Source: Synechococcus sp. WH 7803
Lineage (GTDB): Bacteria > Cyanobacteriota > Cyanobacteriia > PCC-6307 > Cyanobiaceae
Length of the DNA stretch: 64,000 nt
Direction: 5' to 3'
NCBI GenBank assembly: GCA_000063505.1
Contig: CT971583.1
Span: forward strand, 248,001 to 312,000
The notes below the pieces were generated by a model. It was not told the DNA's origin and made no database searches. It saw nothing but the letters and a program-made list of their open reading frames with translations. Position numbers and translations under genes: made by a program. Positions 35,604 through 44,272 of this stretch are shown here, piece by piece; position 1 is the stretch's first letter; every line of letters starts with the position of its first letter.

Positions 35604-37289
35604 TCAGGTCGAAACCGCGACGGTTGCAAGGTCGATCACGACATCGGCCAGGTTCAACAACGCCGGGTCGTGGCTGCTCACCAGCACCAGTCGCTGCCTG
35701 GATCGTTCCTGAATCACCGTGCGCACCTGGGCTGCCGCAACGGCATCCAGGAATGCTGTGGGTTCATCCAGCACGTCCACCGGCCGGTCCCGGAGCCAGG
35801 CGCGCAACAGGCCGAGTCGGTGAATCTCACCGCCGGAAAAGGGGTTCTGGGCCAGAGCCATCGGAGCATCCAGACCGTCTGGTCGATCGAGCAGATGCGC
35901 CAGTCCCAGGCGCTGCAGCCAGGTTGCGATCGTGGCGTCCGGGATCTCGCGGCCAAGCACCAGGTTGTCGCGCAGGCTGGCCTCAAACAGTGCCGCATGC
36001 TGGGGCGCGCAGGCCATCAATGCATGCAGTTGCCTGGCGCCTGCCGGTCCCGAGAGCTGCCAGCATTCAGCCCCGCAGCTGATGGTCCAGGCACTGTGTT
36101 CCTCCCCCTGTAAACCGCTGATCTGATCGAGCAGGGTGGTCTTGCCCCAGCCCGAGGGCCCCGTCACCGCGACCAGCTGGTTGGGGAGCAGGCGCAGGCT
36201 GTGGATTCGGCCGTTCCGCCGTGATGCGCTGCACCAGTCCAGCTGCGTCCAGCGATCGCGCTCCAGCGTCGCCAGTGCAAGAGCGTTCAGCACAGTTCCG
36301 GTGGCCTGCTCCGGGCCTGGGCGCAGTTGCTCGCGGCGCAGACAGAGGGCTTCATAGCCGGGAAGGTTGCCCAGGCACAGGCGCCGGGCCTGGACCACAC
36401 CACTGAGGGAGGATCCGGCCCGGTAAGCCAGCACCAGCGTGGTGGTGAGCACGTCGGTGGTCAGGGCGTCACCTTGCAGGAGCAGCCAGAGACTGGCGAT
36501 CGCCACCACCAGCGTGTCGCGCCAGGCGTTGTAGCCCGCGCGGCGGCGTACCCGCTCCCGCAGCAGCCAGCGCCCTTTGGCGGTTTCCTGGGCGAATCGA
36601 TCGAGGAGCCAGCGTTCGGCGGCTGCCGCGCGAACGGCCTTGAGGCCATGCAGGCCATCGCCCACGGTGCGCTGCAGTGCCGCATTCAGGCGGCTCTGGA
36701 TCCGACCCAGACCCCAACTTCCTGAACGCTGCAAGAGGGCGGCGATGGCGGTGGCCATCAGGGCCAGCAGCAGCGGCCAGGCAGCCGTGCGTCCCACCAG
36801 CAGCACGCTGGCCAAGTAGATCAGCATCGCCAGCAGGGCTTGCAGCATGCGCACCGCCTGGTCCAGCCCCAGGGCGGTGCGATTGATGTCGGCCATGAGC
36901 AACGCCAGCAAATCTCCGCGGCCGAGTTGCTCCAGTTGGGTCGATGACGCTGAAAACACCTGTTGCAGGAGTTGCTGGCGCAAACGATCCGTGAAACCGG
37001 AGCGCAGTTGCTCCCGGCTCACCGCCACGCGTCCCTGGATCAATCCACGCAGAAGGATCAAACCCACCAGCAGGGCAAGACTTGTGGTCAGCGGCAGGTT
37101 GACGCTCAGCCCAGGCATCGCGTTTTGGGCTGATCCTTTGCTGAGCAGCAACGTGATAGCCAGGCCCAGCCCTGCGATGTCCAGCACACTGCTGACGGCG
37201 CTCAAGCCAGCCAGTTGGCCGAGGTGCCCCCAACCAGCTTCTTGAGCCAGTGCCTTGAAGAGCTGAAGCTGTCTCCAGCGGGGCAGCAC
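35604..37289 (-). CDS. ABC exporter half-transporter (fused permease-ATPase)
   Basis: The 561-residue product contains an ABC type-1 membrane domain with about six helices in the first 320 residues and a C-terminal ATPase domain. Visible ATPase motifs are VTGPSGWGKTTLLDQISG (Walker A), PQHAALF (Q-loop), PFSGGEIHRLGLLRAWL (signature) and VDVLDEPTAFLD (Walker B). The order resembles CydD/CydC- or MsbA-like exporters. The signature lacks the usual LSGGQ glutamine. I chose the GTG at 37289. The frame is open upstream to 37796, but only opposite the NUDIX gene and without family similarity. Substrate is unknown. Confidence 0.85.
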   Translation of the reverse strand: MLPRWRQLQLFKALAQEAGWGHLGQLAGLSAVSSVLDIAGLGLAITLLLSKGSAQNAMPGLSVNLPLTTSLALLVGLILLRGLIQGRVAVSREQLRSGFTDRLRQQLLQQVFSASSTQLEQLGRGDLLALLMADINRTALGLDQAVRMLQALLAMLIYLASVLLVGRTAAWPLLLALMATAIAALLQRSGSWGLGRIQSRLNAALQRTVGDGLHGLKAVRAAAAERWLLDRFAQETAKGRWLLRERVRRRAGYNAWRDTLVVAIASLWLLLQGDALTTDVLTTTLVLAYRAGSSLSGVVQARRLCLGNLPGYEALCLRREQLRPGPEQATGTVLNALALATLERDRWTQLDWCSASRRNGRIHSLRLLPNQLVAVTGPSGWGKTTLLDQISGLQGEEHSAWTISCGAECWQLSGPAGARQLHALMACAPQHAALFEASLRDNLVLGREIPDATIATWLQRLGLAHLLDRPDGLDAPMALAQNPFSGGEIHRLGLLRAWLRDRPVDVLDEPTAFLDAVAAAQVRTVIQERSRQRLVLVSSHDPALLNLADVVIDLATVAVST

Positions 37290-37418
37290 GGTTGCAGCAG
37301 CTGTGGGGTCAGCGGTGGTCAGCGTGTGATCGTGCAAAAACGGGAAGCCCAACCAGTGACGTGCCGCTGACGATCCTGCCGTGCAACCGCCATGCTGGTG
37401 CCCGCTTTGCTCTCCTTC

Positions 37419-37979
37419 ATGGCACCTCTGCCAGCCTCCGAGCCTTACGAGCTGCTTGAAACCATCGAGGCGATGGACGCGCGCAAGATTCGCTTCGAGC
37501 GCAATCGCATCAAGTTGCCCATGGGTGTGGAGGGCACGTTCGGACTCATTCGCCATCCCGGCGCATCCCTCGCCGTGCCGATCACCAACGACGGACAGGT
37601 GGTGGTGCTGCGTCAGTACCGCTTCGCCGTTCAAGCCCGTTTGTTGGAATTTCCTGCCGGAACGCTGGAGGACGGGGAAGATCCACTGGAGTCGATGCAG
37701 CGGGAACTCGGGGAAGAGGCGGGGTACAGCGCGGCCCGCTGGGATGCACTGGGTCCGATGCTGCCCTGCCCCGGGTATTCCGATGAGGTGATCCACTGCT
37801 TTCTTGCTAGGGATCTCACGGCGCTGGAGAACCCGCCTGCAGGCGATGACGATGAAGACCTGGAGGTGGTGCTGATGGATCCAGCGGAGCTGGATGCCCG
37901 ATTGGCGTCAGGTGAGGAGTGGCTGGATGGCAAGAGCGTCACCGCCTGGTATCGCGCCAAACAACTGCTCAATCTCTGA
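37419..37979 (+). CDS. NUDIX hydrolase, ADP-ribose pyrophosphatase type
   Basis: The 186-residue protein has a complete NUDIX box, starting GTLEDGEDPLESMQRELGEE, that supplies the REUXEE catalytic motif. It is preceded by VVVLRQYRFAVQARLLEFPAG, a hallmark of the ADP-ribose pyrophosphatase (NudF-like) group. A proline 15 residues or so after the box (PCPGYSDE) also fits that group. It probably hydrolyses ADP-ribose or a related nucleoside diphosphate sugar. An upstream ATG at 37392 would add nine residues. The photolyase gene follows 14 bases later. Confidence 0.9.
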   Translation: MAPLPASEPYELLETIEAMDARKIRFERNRIKLPMGVEGTFGLIRHPGASLAVPITNDGQVVVLRQYRFAVQARLLEFPAGTLEDGEDPLESMQRELGEEAGYSAARWDALGPMLPCPGYSDEVIHCFLARDLTALENPPAGDDDEDLEVVLMDPAELDARLASGEEWLDGKSVTAWYRAKQLLNL

Positions 37980-37993
37980 TCAAGACCGTTCCG

Positions 37994-39472
37994 ATGACCG
38001 CTTCCCGCACGCTGTTCTGGCACCGCCGCGATCTTCGCCTGGCGGACAACACTGGTCTTCACGCGGCTGCGGCGCTCGGGCCTGCGGTCACCGGGGTGTA
38101 CGTGCTCGACCCAGCCATCATCGCGCCACCTCCCGAGTTGCCGCCCATGGCTCCGGCGCGGTTGTGGTTCCTGGTGGAAAGCCTGGTGGAACTGCAGCAG
38201 CGTTGGCGGGACGCTGGCAGTCGTCTGCTGGTGGTAGCCGGGGATCCGGTGCAGCGACTGCCGCAGCTGGCATCGCTTCTGGAGGCCGCGGCAGTGGTTT
38301 GGAGCCGTGATGTGGAGCCCTATGCCCGCGAGCGCGACCGTCAGGTGGCGCGGGCTTTGCAGGCCTCTGGCCGCAAGGTGCTCGTCGATTGGGATCAGTT
38401 GCTGGTGGCTCCAGAGCTGCTCAAAACCGGCGGCGGTGACCCCTATCGCGTGTATGGCCCCTTTCTGCGCAACTGGCGCGGTCAGGTGGAACTCAGCGAA
38501 CCCGGCACGGTTGAGGCTCCGACGGGGCTGATCGATCTGGATGCTGCCTGCTTGGATGCGCTGCAGACGGCTGCGGGTGAGCTCGGTCGCCTCTGTGCCG
38601 AGGGGCAGCGCGACCTGGAGCAGCTCCGCTCCGGCCATGGCTTCAAAGGCATGGATCTCTGCCCTTGCCGTCCCGGCGAAGCGGCGGCTGCCGGTCAGTT
38701 GGCGGTCTTCGCGGATGGTCCGCTGCTGGGTTATGAGCCGGATCGCAATTTCCCAGGCACCGCTGGCACCTCCGGCCTCAGTGCTGCACTCAGTGTGGGC
38801 ACCGTTAGTCCGAGGCAGGCCTGGTGCGCGGCTCAGGCCGCGAAGGATCTGGCCCGTAGTGATGAACAGCGTCAGGCCATTGCTGTGTGGGAACAAGAGT
38901 TGTGCTGGCGCGAGTTCTACCAGCAGGCCCTGTTCCACTTTCCGGAGCTGGCGGATGGTCCTTACAGGGAACAGTGGCGTCGTTTCCCTTGGGAGAACAA
39001 CGAAGACTGGTTCGACTTCTGGAAAGACGGCCAGACCGGCATGCCGATCATTGATGCGGCGATGCGGCAGCTCAATGAAACCGGTTGGATGCACAACCGC
39101 TGCCGCATGATCGTGGCTTCATTCCTGGTGAAAGACCTGATCTGCGACTGGCGCTGGGGTGAGCGGGCCTTCATGGAGCTGGAGGTGGATGGCGACCTGG
39201 CCGCCAACAACGGCGGCTGGCAGTGGAGTGCCAGCAGCGGCATGGATCCCAAGCCTCTGCGCATCTTTAATCCCGCCACCCAGGCGTCCAAATTCGATGC
39301 CGATGGGGACTACATCCGCCGCTGGGTCCCGGAGCTGCGCCATGTGTGCACCAAGGATCTGCTCAGCGGCGACATCGGTGCTCTCGAACGCAGGGGGTAT
39401 CCGGAGCCCCTGGTGAATCACAAGATTCAGCAGGCACGCTTCAAAGCGCTCTACGCCACCATCAAAGGCTGA
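37994..39472 (+). CDS. phrA: Deoxyribodipyrimidine photolyase (cryptochrome/photolyase family)
   Basis: The 492-residue flavoprotein repairs cyclobutane pyrimidine dimers with blue light. The N-terminal Rossmann antenna domain starts TLFWHRRDLRLADNTGLHAA. The C-terminal FAD domain shows NFPGTAGTSGLSAALSVGTVSPRQ, WREFYQQALFHFP, TGMPIIDAAMRQLNETGWMHNRCRM, and WQWSASSGMDPKPLRIFNP. I chose the ATG at 37994 immediately before that N-terminus. It probably forms a unit with the NUDIX gene upstream. A second, split photolyase-like pair lies 2.5 kb away. Confidence 0.95.
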   Translation: MTASRTLFWHRRDLRLADNTGLHAAAALGPAVTGVYVLDPAIIAPPPELPPMAPARLWFLVESLVELQQRWRDAGSRLLVVAGDPVQRLPQLASLLEAAAVVWSRDVEPYARERDRQVARALQASGRKVLVDWDQLLVAPELLKTGGGDPYRVYGPFLRNWRGQVELSEPGTVEAPTGLIDLDAACLDALQTAAGELGRLCAEGQRDLEQLRSGHGFKGMDLCPCRPGEAAAAGQLAVFADGPLLGYEPDRNFPGTAGTSGLSAALSVGTVSPRQAWCAAQAAKDLARSDEQRQAIAVWEQELCWREFYQQALFHFPELADGPYREQWRRFPWENNEDWFDFWKDGQTGMPIIDAAMRQLNETGWMHNRCRMIVASFLVKDLICDWRWGERAFMELEVDGDLAANNGGWQWSASSGMDPKPLRIFNPATQASKFDADGDYIRRWVPELRHVCTKDLLSGDIGALERRGYPEPLVNHKIQQARFKALYATIKG

Positions 39473-39487
39473 GACAACGGTCGGCGA

Positions 39488-40720
39488 TCAGGCGGCAACG
39501 TCGCAGGTTTGGTTGGCCTTGACGGGGCGCTCGAGCAGCAGGGATTTGATCACCGTGATCACGCGGCTCTGTTGGTCGACGCTGAGTTCAGGGAAAATCG
39601 GCAAGCTGAGCACCTCACTGCAAAGTTGTTCGGTGATCGGCAGAGACCCCGGGGCCAGGTTCAGATCGCTGTAAGCCGGTTGGCGATGAATGGGGATCGG
39701 GTAATAGATGATCGTGTTCACGCCCTGTTGCTGGAGGCTCTGTTTGAGCCAGTCGCGGCAACGGCTATCGGGAAGTCCATGGTCATTGCAGACCGCCGGA
39801 CAGCTGCCGCCGCAGAGTTCTTGCCCGTTTGCGCAGCGCTGAATGCGGATCACGAACTGATTCCAACCATGGCCCCCATGGGCATCTGATTCGGGAAGCT
39901 GCACGCCAGGAAGATCCTGAAGGGCTGCGCTGTAGCGGGCGGCAATGGCCGCACGGCGCTCCACCCAGCGATTGAGATGGGGCAGCTTCACATTGAGAAC
40001 GGCTGCCTGGAGGGCATCGAGTCGGCTGTTGTAACCGAGATCGGTGTGCAGGTAGCGGCGTGGCATGCCATGCACGGCCAGTTCGCGCATGCGCTGAGCC
40101 AATTCCGGGCTGTGGCAGCACACGGCGCCACCGTCGCCCGCGGCGCCGAGGTTCTTGGTGGGGAAGAAACTGAAGCAACCCACGTCCCCCCAACTGCCCA
40201 CACTCCGTCCGTTCCACTGGGCACCGGTGGCCTGGGCGCAGTCTTCCACCACGCGCAAGCCGTGACGTTCAGCGATGGTCATCAGTCGGGTCATGTCCAC
40301 CGGCCTGCCGAACAGGTGCACCGGCATGAGCGCACGGGTTCTGGAGGTGATCGCCGCTTCCATGCGGTTCAGGTCGATCAGGTAGGTCGACGGGTCCACG
40401 TCCACGAACACCGGCGTGGCACCCACGGCACTGATCGCTTCAGCCGTGGCAAAAAAACTGAAGGAGGCGGTGATCACTTCATCGCCGCGGCCAATCCCCA
40501 GGCCACGCAAGGCCAAGATCAGGGCATCCGTCCCGCTGTTGCAACCGACGGCATGGGGTGTGCCAACAGCCTCTGCGAAAGAGCACTCGAAGGCCTGGAT
40601 CTCGGAACCGCCGATGTATTGGCCGCTGTGCAGCACCCGCAGCACTGCGGCATCGAGTTCTGGCCCGAGATCCGCGAGCTGTTGGCTGAGACTGAAGGGT
40701 GGCACCTGCATGGGGGGCAC
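39488..40720 (-). CDS. DegT/DnrJ/EryC1/StrS aminotransferase with a Cys-rich insert
   Basis: The 410-residue PLP enzyme has the sugar-aminotransferase features SGTDALILALRG, VEDCAQATGA, and the PLP lysine Lys189 in FSFFPTKNLGAAGDGGAV. The family makes amino sugars from keto-sugar nucleotides. Between about residues 296 and 321 there is an insert with five cysteines (Cys296, 303, 307, 311, 321) and little similarity to canonical enzymes, which could bind a metal. The gene starts one base after the thioredoxin-like gene's stop, so they form one unit. The sugar substrate is unknown, since no other genes for nucleotide amino sugars are adjacent. Confidence 0.88.
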   Translation of the reverse strand: MPPMQVPPFSLSQQLADLGPELDAAVLRVLHSGQYIGGSEIQAFECSFAEAVGTPHAVGCNSGTDALILALRGLGIGRGDEVITASFSFFATAEAISAVGATPVFVDVDPSTYLIDLNRMEAAITSRTRALMPVHLFGRPVDMTRLMTIAERHGLRVVEDCAQATGAQWNGRSVGSWGDVGCFSFFPTKNLGAAGDGGAVCCHSPELAQRMRELAVHGMPRRYLHTDLGYNSRLDALQAAVLNVKLPHLNRWVERRAAIAARYSAALQDLPGVQLPESDAHGGHGWNQFVIRIQRCANGQELCGGSCPAVCNDHGLPDSRCRDWLKQSLQQQGVNTIIYYPIPIHRQPAYSDLNLAPGSLPITEQLCSEVLSLPIFPELSVDQQSRVITVIKSLLLERPVKANQTCDVAA

Positions 40721-40721
40721 C

Positions 40722-41354
40722 TTAAGCCGGGCTCCCGAACCACGGCGGTTCTTGTCCGGGATGCCATTTGATGTTGCAACCGATCGAGGGGGTCTGCTGG
40801 TCGCGAACTGGCTGACCAGCCAGGACAGAATCCATGGCTTCTCTCAGATCATGACCATCAAGGGCGGCTGCGCTTCCCGGCCGGCTGCCATCCAGCTGCC
40901 CTCTGTATCGCAGGGTTTGTTGTGCGCCGGAGTCTGGTGCAAACAGATAAAACTCCGGTGTGCAAGCGCCGCGAAGATCCTTCGCCAAGCTCTGCTGCTC
41001 GTCGAAGAGGTACGGAAACGTCCAGCCCAGGTGTTCGGCCTGCTGGCGCAGGCCTGGCGGTCCGTCCTGCGGATGGCTGATCACGCTGTTGCTCGAGACG
41101 GCGAGCAGCGAGACGCGATGGCCGTAGTCGCTCTCCAGGCGGCTGAGTTCCGGTTCCACGTGCTTCACGAATGGGCAGTGGGCGCAGATCAGCATCACCA
41201 GCACCGGTTGGTTGGGTAGATCGTCGTGGCCCAGGTCGCTCATTGGCGTGGGGGTGCCAGGGACTGGCTGCGCCAGCTGGCCGCTCACGATGGGCAGACG
41301 GAAGGCGGGGAGTGGGTGCCCGAGGGGCAGCATCGTGGATGGAGTGAGCACCAT
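40722..41354 (-). CDS. Thioredoxin-like / AhpC-TSA family protein
   Basis: The 210-residue protein has a thioredoxin-like fold domain with the CxxC pair ICAHCPFVKHVEPEL and the downstream TPEFYLFAPDSG, where a threonine-proline provides the usual cis-proline. It belongs to the group of thiol-disulfide proteins annotated as redoxin or AhpC/TSA-like, often of about 190-210 residues in cyanobacteria. It may reduce or detoxify a thiol target. I used the ATG at 41354; the frame is open far upstream, but only opposite another gene. It sits upstream of the DegT gene on the same strand and is divergent from the lipoprotein gene by about 69 bases. Confidence 0.85.
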   Translation of the reverse strand: MVLTPSTMLPLGHPLPAFRLPIVSGQLAQPVPGTPTPMSDLGHDDLPNQPVLVMLICAHCPFVKHVEPELSRLESDYGHRVSLLAVSSNSVISHPQDGPPGLRQQAEHLGWTFPYLFDEQQSLAKDLRGACTPEFYLFAPDSGAQQTLRYRGQLDGSRPGSAAALDGHDLREAMDSVLAGQPVRDQQTPSIGCNIKWHPGQEPPWFGSPA

Positions 41355-41423
41355 GCGTCCGGCCCGACGTCTGCAATTGCCTTGATCTTGGATCAGAATC
41401 CGGCCTCTCGAGGTGAGGCGTTG

Positions 41424-41951
41424 GTGCGCTGGGTTCAAAAGGCTCCTGCAGGTCTTGCGGCCCTGACAGTCCTGATGACGGGTTGTGGAGGATCTCCGCA
41501 GGCCACCTGGGCTGTGTTCCCCCTGCAGCGCAGGGTTCCCCATGACGGGCTGGCGGTGGTCAGTCAGCCCGATGGATTTGGTCTGCACCTCTTCCTCGAG
41601 ACGGACACCCGTGATCCGGCAGTCTGCAAACCCCGCTGGTTTGCGGACGCTGCGCGACTCTTCAATGGCAATGGCACCGCTCCGTTCAGCGCTGGCCTGG
41701 CTCCCCGTTCGGAGTTTTTTGCCGTTGTCCAGCGTGATTCCGTTCTGAAAGCGCTGCAACGCGAGTTGCAGGCCCTGTGTGCAGATCGGGCCCCGAAGGC
41801 GCGCTGGCAGTGGGTTCAACCACCGACGACGGCTTCGGAGGTGGTCCCCGTCGCGCTTCCGGCTCTGGAGGAGCAGGATTTGCTCATCGATCCCGCTGAG
41901 GAGCTCAAGCGGGAAGAGGCGTTGCTCAAAGATGAGCAATCAAACCCCTAA
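41424..41951 (+). CDS. Putative lipoprotein of unknown function
   Basis: The 175-residue product starts at a GTG (41424) with a basic start and the segment LAALTVLMTGC, whose Cys21 gives a lipobox-like end, so it is probably a lipoprotein. The rest has no domain that I recognise. It contains two cysteine-bearing stretches (DPAVCKPRWF and LQALCADRAP) and a glutamate-rich C-terminus. It is divergent from the thioredoxin-like gene. Its end overlaps by 4 bases with the convergent photolyase-like small gene. The start is uncertain, because a TTG immediately upstream also exists. Confidence 0.6.
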   Translation: MRWVQKAPAGLAALTVLMTGCGGSPQATWAVFPLQRRVPHDGLAVVSQPDGFGLHLFLETDTRDPAVCKPRWFADAARLFNGNGTAPFSAGLAPRSEFFAVVQRDSVLKALQRELQALCADRAPKARWQWVQPPTTASEVVPVALPALEEQDLLIDPAEELKREEALLKDEQSNP

Positions 41952-42403
41952 AAGCCCTCCCAAACCACCGGCTCGGCCTCACGCCAGTAACGGCTGAAGC
42001 GTCCAAGGCGCGGTGGCCGCGGCAGTCTCACAAAGGGCTCGGGTTCCAGTCGTTCCAGGGGGCATTGGCTCTCAATCTGGGCTGCGATTCTTTCCAGACG
42101 AGGGTCGACGGGACGGCTGGTCACGATTCCATCGGCCTGATGACGCTCGGCGAAGCGGATCACCTCGGCCGCCACATCGCCTTTGCGCAGGGTCACGGAA
42201 CAGTCGAGGGCGCACTCGTAGAGAAAGCCCAGGCGTTTGCGGCTGATGCCGGCGTCTTCGATCCACTGCGTGTCGAACACAAACAGAGCTGGGGCGTTCG
42301 ACCAGGCGAGCCGGGCAGGGTTGCGGGAGCCGAGGGCTTCCTCGTGGATCCAGAGGATCGGGTTTTGGAACGGCATGGGGTGCGGGGCTGTCGGATCGGT
42401 CAC
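41948..42403 (-). CDS. Small photolyase-type Rossmann domain protein (antenna-domain-like)
   Basis: The 151-residue protein resembles the N-terminal DNA_photolyase Rossmann domain: it has ILWIHEEALGSRNPARLAW, PALFVFDTQWIE, and a DGIVTSRPVDPR segment. It lacks the FAD domain. It begins with a GTG (42403) at the base next to the stop of the gene encoding the FAD domain, so the two halves of a photolyase/cryptochrome are in separate genes and in reversed order. It may bind a folate or flavin antenna, or nothing. It overlaps by 4 bases at the 3' end with the lipoprotein gene on the other strand. Confidence 0.72.
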   Translation of the reverse strand: MTDPTAPHPMPFQNPILWIHEEALGSRNPARLAWSNAPALFVFDTQWIEDAGISRKRLGFLYECALDCSVTLRKGDVAAEVIRFAERHQADGIVTSRPVDPRLERIAAQIESQCPLERLEPEPFVRLPRPPRLGRFSRYWREAEPVVWEGF

Positions 42404-43333
42404 TCAGCGCTTCGGCCGGGCGAAGGCGGCGCTGGCACTGCCTCGGGAGTTGTTGTTGCGGCGCCGGCTGGGGACATCCCGGATTGCAGGCTGGGGCGCG
42501 AACAGCTGCGATTCCAGCTGGTCGTAACTTCCCTCGAACGGGCAGGTGTCGGCGCTCGGGCAGCTCTTGCAGTATTTGCCGTCGCTGTAGCGCTCCAGGT
42601 TGCCGCGATTGAAGAAGTAAGGCTTGTGACTGAAGCTGCTGGCAACCCATTGCCAGCTGAGGTGGTTGCTGGCGGGATCCCCGTCGAGCAGGTGCTCCAG
42701 GAACCAGTCGGCGCCAGCTTTCCAATGCACCCGGCGCCAGTGCACCAGATAGGCCGCCATCCACATCCGCGCGTGGTTGTGGAGCCAGCCGCTGCTCACC
42801 AGATCGTCTCTGAATCCATCCATGCAGGCCAGTCCCGTGCGGCCTTCGCGTACGTCGTCGGGAAGCTCCCGGCTGTAACTGGCTGGATCGTGGCCGGTCT
42901 TCAGCTCTTCTTGGCTCTCATGGATGGAATCGCCGAGATCGCTCCACATCCGCTGCCAGAAGTCGCGCCAACCCAGTTCATTAATCAGCTTGCCGCCGTC
43001 GTCCCTGCCTTGGCCGCGATCCCGCAGTTGGGCAAACACCACCTCTCGGATCTCCGCCAGGGTGAGAACGCCATGGCGAATCCAGGGGGACAAGCGGGTG
43101 ACGGCACCCTTGAGATGGTTGCGGCTGCGTCCATAGCGCTTCGCATCCATCCGTTGCAACTGGCTTTCGGCCGCCTGTCGGCCGCCTTGGATTCGGCTGA
43201 GTGGCCCCTGGGCGCTGGGGAATTCGCTGGCCAGGAGTTGATCGAGTGCGTCGCGATCCGCAAGGTCTCTCGGTAGATCCCCTGGCTGTTCAGGCCATGG
43301 CAGGGGGGTGACAGGGGGTAAGGGCAGCACCAC
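42404..43333 (-). CDS. FAD-binding domain of photolyase/cryptochrome (stand-alone) with Cys cluster
   Basis: The roughly 309-residue protein matches only the C-terminal FAD-binding half of the photolyase family. It has SPWIRHGVLTLAEIREVV, ELGWRDFWQRMW, GLACMDGFRDDLVSSGWLHN and MWMAAYLVHWRRVHW, then NHLSWQWVASSFSHKPYFFN. Near the C-terminus, Cys255, Cys258 and Cys264 lie in YCKSCPSADTCPF, a possible metal or redox site. I chose the GTG at 43333. The frame is open to 43435, but that region overlaps the divergent fabI promoter. It partners the small Rossmann gene immediately downstream. A DNA repair or blue-light sensing role is open. Confidence 0.78.
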   Translation of the reverse strand: MVLPLPPVTPLPWPEQPGDLPRDLADRDALDQLLASEFPSAQGPLSRIQGGRQAAESQLQRMDAKRYGRSRNHLKGAVTRLSPWIRHGVLTLAEIREVVFAQLRDRGQGRDDGGKLINELGWRDFWQRMWSDLGDSIHESQEELKTGHDPASYSRELPDDVREGRTGLACMDGFRDDLVSSGWLHNHARMWMAAYLVHWRRVHWKAGADWFLEHLLDGDPASNHLSWQWVASSFSHKPYFFNRGNLERYSDGKYCKSCPSADTCPFEGSYDQLESQLFAPQPAIRDVPSRRRNNNSRGSASAAFARPKR

Positions 43334-43449
43334 GGGATCACGGGAACGCCGCCATCCTGTCGATCGCCGGAGACAACTGCGACAGCCATCGCAGGGCAGG
43401 GGTGCGGGATGGGAGAGAATCCCCACACTGTTCAACGTCAGCCGGTCCG

Positions 43450-44232
43450 ATGCTTCTCGATCTCACGGGCAAGAAGATTCTCGTTACCGGCATTGCCAAC
43501 AACCGATCGATCGCCTGGGGGATCGCCCAGCAGCTCAAAGCTGCAGGCGCTGAGCTGGGCATCACCTACCTCCCCGATGACAAGGGCCGTTTCGAGGCGA
43601 AGGTTCGTGAGCTCACCGCACCCCTGGAGCCGTCCCTGTTCCTCCCCTTAAACGTGCAGGACGCAGCCCAAATGGAGGCTGTGTTCAGTGAGATCAAGAG
43701 CCAGTGGGGGGTGCTCGATGGCCTGGTGCACTGTCTGGCCTTCGCCGGGAAGGAGGAGCTCGTGGGCGATTACAGCGCCACGACAGCCGAAGGCTTCGCC
43801 CGGGCGCTTGAGATCAGCGCTTACTCCTTGGCCCCGCTCTGCCGCCATGCCAAGCCCCTGTTCAGCGAAAAGGCTGGAGTCGTCACCCTCACCTATCTCG
43901 GCGCTGAGCGGGCGATTCCCAACTACAACGTGATGGGTGTGGCCAAGGCGGCCCTCGAAGCCTCTGTGCGCTACCTCTCCGCCGAACTCGGCCCTGAGAA
44001 GCAAGTGCGCGTGAATGCGATCAGTGCCGGTCCGATCCGCACCCTGGCCAGCTCGGCCATCGGCGGCATTCTCGACATGATCCACAACGTGGAGGAGAAG
44101 GCTCCCCTGCGCCGCACGGTCACGCAAACCGAGGTGGGCAACACCGCGGCGTTTCTCCTCAGTGAGCTCTCAAGCGGCATTTCCGGGCAAACGCTTTACG
44201 TGGATGCCGGTTACTGCATCAACGGCATGTGA
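43450..44232 (+). CDS. fabI: Enoyl-ACP reductase (NADH), FabI
   Basis: FabI performs the last reduction in each cycle of type II fatty acid synthesis. The 260-residue protein begins MLLDLTGKKILVTGIANNRS and has the FabI catalytic pair Tyr159 and Lys166 (YNVMGVAK). GPIRTLASSAI and SGQTLYVDAGY support this further. An ATG at 43450 is used; the upstream in-frame sequence is not conserved. It is divergent from the photolyase-like gene. hisB follows 40 bases later in the same direction. Confidence 0.96.
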   Translation: MLLDLTGKKILVTGIANNRSIAWGIAQQLKAAGAELGITYLPDDKGRFEAKVRELTAPLEPSLFLPLNVQDAAQMEAVFSEIKSQWGVLDGLVHCLAFAGKEELVGDYSATTAEGFARALEISAYSLAPLCRHAKPLFSEKAGVVTLTYLGAERAIPNYNVMGVAKAALEASVRYLSAELGPEKQVRVNAISAGPIRTLASSAIGGILDMIHNVEEKAPLRRTVTQTEVGNTAAFLLSELSSGISGQTLYVDAGYCINGM

Positions 44233-44272
44233 GCCGGCATGATCAACCCAGGCGTCTTCGTTCCTGAGGCTG

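Noticed and set aside
37290-37796. Upstream extension of the ABC exporter gene
   Set aside because: The region is opposite the NUDIX gene, and its translation has no membrane-domain similarity. A GTG at 37289 gives the usual N-terminus.
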